Of a stretch of DNA of 64,000 bases, positions 58,087-64,000 are shown piece after piece (the first letter of the stretch is position 1; each line of letters opens with the position of its first letter). This DNA is from Phytophthora hibernalis (lineage: Eukaryota; Oomycota; Peronosporomycetes; Peronosporales; Peronosporaceae), in contig JAAKBF010000098.1 of assembly GCA_012656075.1 (NCBI GenBank), positions 186,001 to 250,000 of the forward strand. Reading direction: 5' to 3'. The notes beneath the pieces were generated by a model. It did no database searches. It was not told where the DNA came from and saw only the letters and a list, made by a program, of their open reading frames with translations. Made by a program: the position numbers and the translations under genes.

Positions 58087-59045
58087 TTACACGTTGATCA
58101 TTGCCGCAATGCTGGCCAAGGCGGCCTTGTGCTTTTCGCGCTCGAGCAGCATCACCACCGTGGTCTTGCTGCTCTTATCCACACGCTCGCGTTCGGTCAA
58201 CGGGGTGTCGAACGAGAAGCTGAGCTCTGCCTCCTGTTCGAGGAACTCGTCCTCGAAGTTAGAGAAGAACTTGGCCGTCTGCTCGTACGTCGTCTTGGTC
58301 TTCTTCCCTTCTTGGCACCACTAGCACCGCCGCTCTTCTCCTCCGTGCAGGTAGCGAGGATCAAAAAGTAGTCCATCTTAAAGCTGTCACGAAGTTGCTG
58401 CGTGTCCTCGTTCTCGATAGCCCACTCAATGTCTTCGTGCAGCGCCGAGTGCAGCGCCGGTACGAGCTGGTACGGCAGGTTCACCATGCGCTCATTGAGC
58501 ACGAGTCCGACGTTCTTGTTGCTCAGGATCTGCTGCAGCTTGGGTTGGTCCACAGTCGGACACTTCTTGGACACGTACTGCAGGATCTGCTGCACGCTGG
58601 TCTCCTTAGAGAAGCTCTGGAGGTTCAGTGCAGTGATGAACCCGTACACGTCGTCCTCTCCCTCCACGCAGACCATTGTACCAGCCGTGACTTGGCCCAC
58701 GACGGCATTGGCCAGTCCAGACACGTCAAAAGGCTGTGATGGAGGCAGGTAGGCCAGTAGAAACTGCTTGACACTGTGGAAATGAGCTTCACGTGGGTCT
58801 GAGAAGAGAAAGTCCACGTTCACGTTGCCTCCAGGAGCTGCAGAGGCTTCTCCGCCGTCCATGTCGTCGTCTGAGTCGTCATCTTCAGCTCCAGCTGGAG
58901 CTGCAGCGAACGTGAGGTCGTCTTCGCTGTCACTGTCACTGTCACTGTCGTCGTCCATCATCTCCACTTCATGGTTTTCAGTGGGAGGGGCCTTGGGGTC
59001 CAGCGGAGCCTTGGCGTTACGCGTACGCTTCTTCTGGGGCGGCAT
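58087..59045 (-). CDS. BCCIP: BCCIP/Bcp1 homologue
   Basis: The ATG at 59045 gives MPPQKKRTRNAK, a basic start, then an Asp/Ser acidic tract. The conserved core follows: VDFLFSDPREAHFHSVKQFL, DVSGLANAVVGQVTAGTMV, VYGFITALNLQSF, NKNVGLVLNERMVNLPYQLV and DIEWAIENEDTQQLRDSFKM. The C-terminal part, with FFSNFEDEFLEQEAELSF and AALASIAAMINV, is in a shifted frame that one base missing at 58306-58308 explains. BCCIP/Bcp1 acts in ribosomal protein export and 60S biogenesis, and in animals also binds BRCA2 and p21. Length of about 318 residues is normal. Confidence 0.87.
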
Positions 59046-59322
59046 GACGGTTTGATGCACAATGGCAGCTGCTGGGTGGTGAGCAACATGGCTACATACT
59101 TTCCGAGCCAACAATTGAAACCGGTAAAACCGGTAAGCTTACAGCAGAGTTCCCCGGCAAAAGCAGAACCGTAATCAGTTATTTACCTTGCAGAACTAGT
59201 ACATTTGTCACAAAGACTTGCACAACCGCGATACAAATCAGTTTGCAAATCGTTTAACCTGGAATAATTTATTGGTCCCACCTTTCTCCCTTTGCCGGGG
59301 AACTCTGTACCGGTACCGGTTG
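59046..59322. promoter_or_regulatory. Divergent promoter region with ACCGGT motifs
   Basis: The 277 bp between the BCCIP start and the next plus-strand gene carry AAACCGGTAAAACCGGTAAG near 59120 and the palindromic GTACCGGTACCGGT at 59308-59321. They may be regulatory sites for one or both genes. Confidence 0.4.
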
Positions 59323-59893
59323 ATGTGCATTATCATGGACGGGTCCTTCATCCCCCACCGTTCCCGTTCCCAGAGGCGTGGCCAAGAGTCTTCGCAGAGC
59401 AACAACAGCAGCAAGAACGGAGATGGCTCACTCCTGTTACTTTTGATGCAGTGCAATGGTCGGAATATTGTCAGTATCCAGTTGATCAATTGATACCAGC
59501 TCAGGTGTCAACAGCGGTTGACGAAGAGGAAGATGGAGTGTATGAATATGGATACGTGCTGAGTGACGAATGGCGAGAGCGATTCCAGTCGTCGGTGCAA
59601 TTGCAGCCACAACCGAAGCGTACCAAGAGCAAGAAGAAGAAAAACCACAATTGAAGAAGAAGCGACAGGTCAATGCAGAAGCGGTTGCGGCTGCCAGTGC
59701 CAGTCGATCTGGCCACTTGCAGCGTGAAATACAAGCAGCGAAAACCCGCGAACTGGCGCGGAAGTGGAAGCGAGGAAGCTTCGCTGCACCTGCTGACCCG
59801 CAGACTGCAGCGCTCGAGACGTCGCTGAACATGCTGTTCGACGAGTTCTGCGACGCGTTCCAACCAGTTGTGTGGCCGCACGATCCTCTGTAG
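59323..59893 (+). CDS. Hypothetical protein, about 190 aa
   Basis: Best start is ATG 59323 (MCIIMDGSFIP), which joins the downstream frame if one C is missing at 59352-59356. A second break at the A run 59640-59644 joins the C-terminal half. Visible features are a Pro-rich start, poly-Gln (EQQQQQERRW), an acidic segment, a Lys-rich nuclear-signal-like stretch, and a helical C-terminus (RSGHLQREIQAAKTRELARK) ending FDEFCDAFQPVVWPHDPL. I recognise no family; a nuclear role is only a guess. Confidence 0.55.
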
Positions 59894-59995
59894 CGATAAG
59901 AACTGTGAAATGTAGTGTGAGCGGAAGTCCGTGAAGAACAGGAAGAGAGCAATATGCGTATGCAGAGTCTATTGGGACGGTGGTGCAGGTCTTAT

Positions 59996-61454
59996 TTACG
60001 AAATATTAGCGGGCTTGAAGACGTTGAAGCCGTCGCCAGCCGTGCTCATGAGCACTCCTGGGCACTGCGGGTGGAAGTGCAGCTCCTTGATGTCGGTCTG
60101 GCCCTGGTGGATGAACAGCAGCTGCGGCGGCAGGTCCACCTTCGCCTCGCCGCTCTCTCCCTGGACGGGCACGGCAGCTTCGGCGTCCTCTTCGACGGAC
60201 ATATCCCAGACCGAGATCTGGTTGTCGGCGCCTGCCACTGCAAGCACAGACTCGTCCGTCGGGTGCCACTCGATCGACGTGACTGGCGCCGTGTGGTACC
60301 GGAAGTGCGCCACCGGGTTGTCCGCCTTAAAGTTGCGCAGGTCCCAGATCTTAAACGAGCCGTCGTCCGAGCCAGACGCCAACAGGTACGCGACGTTGCG
60401 GTTCCACGAGATCACGTTCACGTCGTCGTCGTGAGCAGTGACGTCCAGCATGCTTCCGGCCTTCCGTCGGGTGTCCCAAATACGGACAGTGCGGTCGGAC
60501 GAGCACGAAGCGAAGACCGACGCCTCTGTGGGGCTCCACTGCAGGTCCTCCACCGAGCTCTTGTGGCCCGTGAAAGGCACCTTGTCCACGCTCCACGCGC
60601 CCTCCGAGTTGGCCCAGACGTAGATGAACTTGTTGCAATCGCCCGTCACCAGACTGCCAGCTTGCACCGGTGACCAGTCCATAGCAAAGCCTTCGTCCGC
60701 ATGGCCCGAGAACGTGCACACGGGCGCCTGCTTAGCCGGTAGCGGGGCTCCAGCCTTACCGTCCAGCGACTCAAGCTGCTTGGCAATATCCCAGAGATGC
60801 ACCTTCTTGCGGTCGGACCATGTGGCCACAATGTTGGACGACTGCGGCATGCAGCGGATGCGGTTGACGCCGCCCGGGTGCGGGATGGAGCGCGACTCGA
60901 GCACGGGGTCTCCTCCGTCTCGTCCTCGTCCTCCGAGTCTTCGTCCTCCGAGTCCGACTCGTTGTGGTGCTTGGTCTTGTGCAGCTCCGACATCTTCATG
61001 ACTGTGATCTGGTTGTCGTCCGGGTTGGTGGCCTGTGTGCCTGCCACCATGAAGACCGACATGGGGAAGCGAGAGCGCACAGCTCCGAGGTTGTCGCGCA
61101 CCACGTCGATGCTGAGCGAGGGCCACTCGGCCGTCATGGCGTAGTACATGTCGTAGGCGCTGCTGTCGTAGTCCAGCACCTCGTCGTCCTGCAGCTTGTC
61201 CACACCAGGCATGAACACCTTCTTCACCTGCGTGTCGTTCTGCTCGTCCCCGTCCATGTCCACGTCCTTGTCGGTGGCTGCTTCTCCGTCCACGACCTCC
61301 TCGTCACTTCCACCATCTCCTCGTCCTCCATGTCGTCTCCGAACGGGTCCTCGAACACCAAATCCTCTTCTCCATTGGCTTGTCCATGTGCAGCCGTGTG
61401 ACGCTTCAGGTCACCCGAGAACTCGGCAGCCGCGCGCTTCTTCTGCTGGCTCAT
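59996..61454 (-). CDS. GRWD1: GRWD1/Rrb1 homologue (Glu-rich WD-repeat protein)
   Basis: The ATG at 61454 gives MSQQKKRAAAEF. A histone-chaperone type N-terminal helix region (YDSSAYDMYYAMTAEWPSLS) resembles RBBP4-family starts. An acidic Glu/Asp tract and a seven-bladed WD40 propeller follow, with repeats such as FTGHKSSVEDLQWSPTEASV and SCSSDRTVRIWDTRR. Rrb1/GRWD1 is the dedicated chaperone of ribosomal protein L3 in early 60S assembly and also binds histones in animals. Frame changes near 61308 and 60913 are each resolved by one missing base. Length about 480 residues. Divergent from NDUFAF6 with 241 bp between starts. Confidence 0.9.
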
Positions 61455-61695
61455 GGCTGTGATTAAGGAACAAGTCAACACCTTCCAGGCGAAGTGATAC
61501 GCGCCGAATGACAGGCAATGGTGGCCAGCAGGTGTTCTGCTTGCGATTGGCCATAATTGACTGGCCGGCCGTGGATTATGTGGTGTACACAACTGTAGCC
61601 ATCTAAGTGTATCCATTTAAACCATTGTGTAGCGCACATTAATTAGCGAATCGTTTTGGTGGTCAAGCAAAACGAGCGGTCCGAAAGCTGACCTT

Positions 61696-62879
61696 ATGTT
61701 GAGCTGCTTGCGACGGCGTCCACGGGCTCTGCTGCCGCGTAGAGCGCTCGGGGCAGCGCGTGGCAAGCATAGCAAGGAAGTTCTGGAGCTGCGCGAGTCA
61801 GTCCGGTAAGAAGACACCCGAATGGCGTTACAACGGATCCAATAACGTGACTTGTCTAATTTTGCCTCCAATTGCAGGAAATTGACTACGACGGGTACCT
61901 GTGCGGTCTGCTGCTGCCGGTGAAGACTCGCCCAGCCTTCTTTGCCATTGTACGCTTCTGGTTGGGACTGTTTGAGGATGAATGGCTGTTGCAAAGGCTG
62001 ATAATTCCTTGTTTCGCCCACTGACAGCGCGTTGAACGCCGAAGTCGCGACCATCAAGGACTCGGCGCACAGCAACCAAATCACGGGCAAGATCCGCATG
62101 CAATGGTGGCGGGAACGTATCTACAATTTGTATGAAGTCTCAGCTTCGGTGGGTGCAGACCGACCGCAGCAGTCGACGGAACTGCTGCGGGCACTGGACC
62201 AGGCTATTCAGGAGCACGACTTGACGCGGAGGTGGTTCGAGCGGCTGCTGGACGCGCGCGATCAGGATCTGGACCGCGAGGACGTACAGAGCCTGAGGGA
62301 TCTGGAGGTCTACGCGGAGCAGACGGCCTCGTCGCTGCTGTACCTCACGCTGGAATGTCTTGGTGTTCGCGACGACACGGCAGACCGCGTAGCCGGACAC
62401 GCCGGTGTGGCTATTGGTTTAGCGACGCTGCTGCGAGGAACAGCATTTCATAGCTCACGACAGCAGTCGTACTTGCCTGAGGACCTCATGAACAAGGTAC
62501 GGAGCGATGATCTCGCCTCGGATTTGGTTCCCGGAATCCTTATGCTAAGCGTTGGCTCGTGATGTTGGTGGTACAGCATGGCGTCACCGTGGATGATCTG
62601 GTCGCTGCGGTGGAAGATCCCAAGCTCGGAGAGAAGGTGTCGCCTGTGGTGTTTGACGTCGCCTGTCGGGCAATGGAGCACCTCCACCAAGCTCGCTCGC
62701 TGCGGAATGATCTACCACGCGAGTCGCGCCGTGCGTTCCTGCCGCTGGTGAGCTCCTCCTTGTACCTGAAAGAGCTGGAAGCAGCCAACTTCAACGCCTT
62801 CGCTCCAGAGCTCCAGCAAAGTAGCATGATGCAACTGCACTTGGAGGTGTTGAAGCACTTCTTCTTGCGCAAATACTAG
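61696..62879 (+). CDS. NDUFAF6: NDUFAF6 homologue (complex I assembly factor, phytoene-synthase fold)
   Basis: Exons about 61696-61805, 61879-61949, 62028-62495 and 62577-62879. The N-terminus (MLSCLRRRPRALLPRRALGA) is a typical mitochondrial presequence. The body follows the squalene/phytoene synthase-like family: DYDGYLCGLLLP, ALNAEVATIKD, GKIRMQWWRERIY, TRRWFERLLDARDQDLDRED, YAEQTASSLLYLTLE and LRGTAFHSSRQQSYLP. The metal-binding Asp-rich motifs of true prenyl synthases are altered, as in NDUFAF6, which helps build ND1 into complex I. A missing A at 61879-61881 and an unclear join at 61949/62028 leave small uncertainties. Confidence 0.85.
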
Positions 62880-63190
62880 ACCTGTAGACCTGCACACACA
62901 TCCGCAGCAAGAAGACCCAAAATACACTAAACGATGCACATCACCTCGGTGTCTTGTCTCGTTTTGCTGGAGCTTCTACCGCTGGTCCCGAAAATTTCTC
63001 GCTCGATTGATGAGGAGCTCAGCAAGGAGCGCTCTCCTAATGTCTGCTGCTCCTCGCTTGGGCTGAAGATATACACGGAAGCTTCTCGCTTCCCACACGT
63101 AGCCCGGCTCTCCGGTCGTCACCGCTGAGCCTTCTTGACAGTAGCAGAAGTGCCGCTGAACAGTGCAAGGCGCCACTAGGACGTTGGATC
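62880..63190. other. Convergent spacer, no gene supported
   Basis: Both strands are open over part of it (62934-63128 plus, 62976-63176 minus), but neither frame shows a recognisable feature. It separates the 3' ends of NDUFAF6 and the KIX gene. Confidence 0.4.
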
Positions 63191-63965
63191 CTAATTCCTC
63201 TGCTTCTTGGTCGATCCTACTTGTTTGCTGCCGCTGCTGCCACTGGTCGAACTTCCCTGCTGCTGAGTGCTGGACGTCCGCCGCTTGGCGTCCAAAGCCG
63301 CCAGTTGGCCCTGCAACTGGTCTTTCTTGAGTTTCACGCGGTTCTCGAACTCGAAGCCGCTCTTGAAGTAGTCGAGACGCGACGGCGCGGAAATGTGCAG
63401 CAGCTCCTCCTCAATAGCACAGGCCTGCAGCATTAAAAACACCAAAAAGCACATTAAACCACAATTCAGCACTAAAACGCCTCTACTGGCCTCACCACTT
63501 GCAGCAGATCTTCGTAACTGGTGCAGCGACTGGTGTACGCGTCGCGGATCTTGGAGCGCACAGCCTGGCGTTCCTCGATGGTCAGGTACATCCTCCAGTC
63601 CTGCATGGTGGACGACTGGGAGACGCTGCGGGTGGCTGTCGTGGCGCTGACGTTGCTGCTGGCCGCAGAGGAGCCTCCGCCCACGGCCGAGAGGCCTCCG
63701 CTGCGACCCGGGAAGGCCTGATTGGCCGACGGGCGGTTGTACACGCCCGAGGACGTGACAGCGCGCAGCATCTGCGGCGGGTTCGTGTTGGGCGTGGCGT
63801 GCAGCACGGACGGGATGGAGTTGAGGTTGTTCATGCCCACGCCCAGGTGGCTGCCCAGGCCGTGGCCGCCCACGTTGCTGGCCGCGCCGCCGCTCAGCGT
63901 GCGCTTGAGGGACGGATGCTCTGCGCCGAGCCGTTGGGCTCGTTCTTCATCTGCCCGAGGTTCAT
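63191..63965 (-). CDS. KIX-domain protein, MED15-like
   Basis: Exons 63965-63496 and 63424-63191 are joined across a 71-nt intron (donor GTGAGG, acceptor GCTGCAG), in phase. MNLGQMKNEPNGS at the start and a Gly/Ser/Asn-rich linker precede a three-helix KIX-like domain (DWRMYLTIEERQAVRSKIRD to IEEELLHISAPSRLDYFKSG). That order resembles the mediator subunit MED15 KIX domain. The tail is Ser/Gln-rich. A frame change near 63925 is probably one missing base. The product of about 235 residues is far shorter than animal MED15, but small MED15 forms exist. A non-mediator KIX protein is the main alternative. Confidence 0.6.
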
Positions 63966-64000
63966 CGCGCTAATTTTTCGATTGTCCCCCTTTTTCCGAC

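Overview
The window is eukaryotic and best fits an oomycete (Phytophthora-type stramenopile). Genes are compact and sit on both strands. Introns are mostly 44-90 nt with GTA/GTG donors, there is one good oomycete Inr-FPR core promoter match (18018-18036), and there is a Crinkler-like P-loop/nuclease gene. I found no rRNA, tRNA, CRISPR or bacterial-style operon. About 27 protein genes, two transposon-like elements and several palindromic intergenic stretches can be supported.

Layout. 1-3020: 3' two-thirds of a fatty acyl-CoA reductase/DHAP acyltransferase fusion (ether-lipid synthesis, peroxisomal). 3216-17229: two almost identical lysosomal-type alpha-mannosidase genes in inverted orientation, enclosing an unknown multi-pass membrane protein gene, an element with 119-bp inverted repeats and 6-phosphogluconate dehydrogenase. 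18079-24251: a hypothetical gene, a small tail-anchored protein, serine palmitoyltransferase subunit 1, a CMC1-like twin CX9C protein and alpha-N-acetylglucosaminidase. 25355-29524: CDP-diacylglycerol synthase and an ANKRD13-type protein with an inserted GOLD domain. 30474-34836: broken Crinkler-like gene plus an inverted partial copy. 35386-46122: two divergent gene pairs, codanin-1/U11-U12 65K (RNPC3) and BRCA1-like RING-BRCT/double chromodomain. 46464-55301: VPS8 (CORVET), a MORN-repeat protein and glucosidase II beta. 55395-55905: a piggyBac-like MITE. 55932-63965: hypotheticals, a coiled-coil protein, BCCIP, GRWD1, NDUFAF6 and a KIX-domain (MED15-like) gene.

Themes. Lipid synthesis (FAR/DHAPAT, SPT1, CDS), glycan trimming and lysosomal glycan turnover (two mannosidases, NAGLU, glucosidase II beta), endolysosomal traffic (VPS8, possibly ANKRD13-GOLD), chromatin and genome maintenance (codanin-1, RING-BRCT, chromodomain, BCCIP) and mitochondrial assembly (CMC1, NDUFAF6). 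These are ordinary housekeeping neighbours, not one pathway cluster.

Caution. At least fifteen conserved genes carry one or more single-base frame breaks, most of them explained by one base missing from a short homopolymer run. This looks like systematic sequence error, so 'pseudogene' verdicts from frameshifts alone are unsafe here. Exon limits come from GT-AG sites that keep the recognisable protein in frame; no transcript evidence was available.
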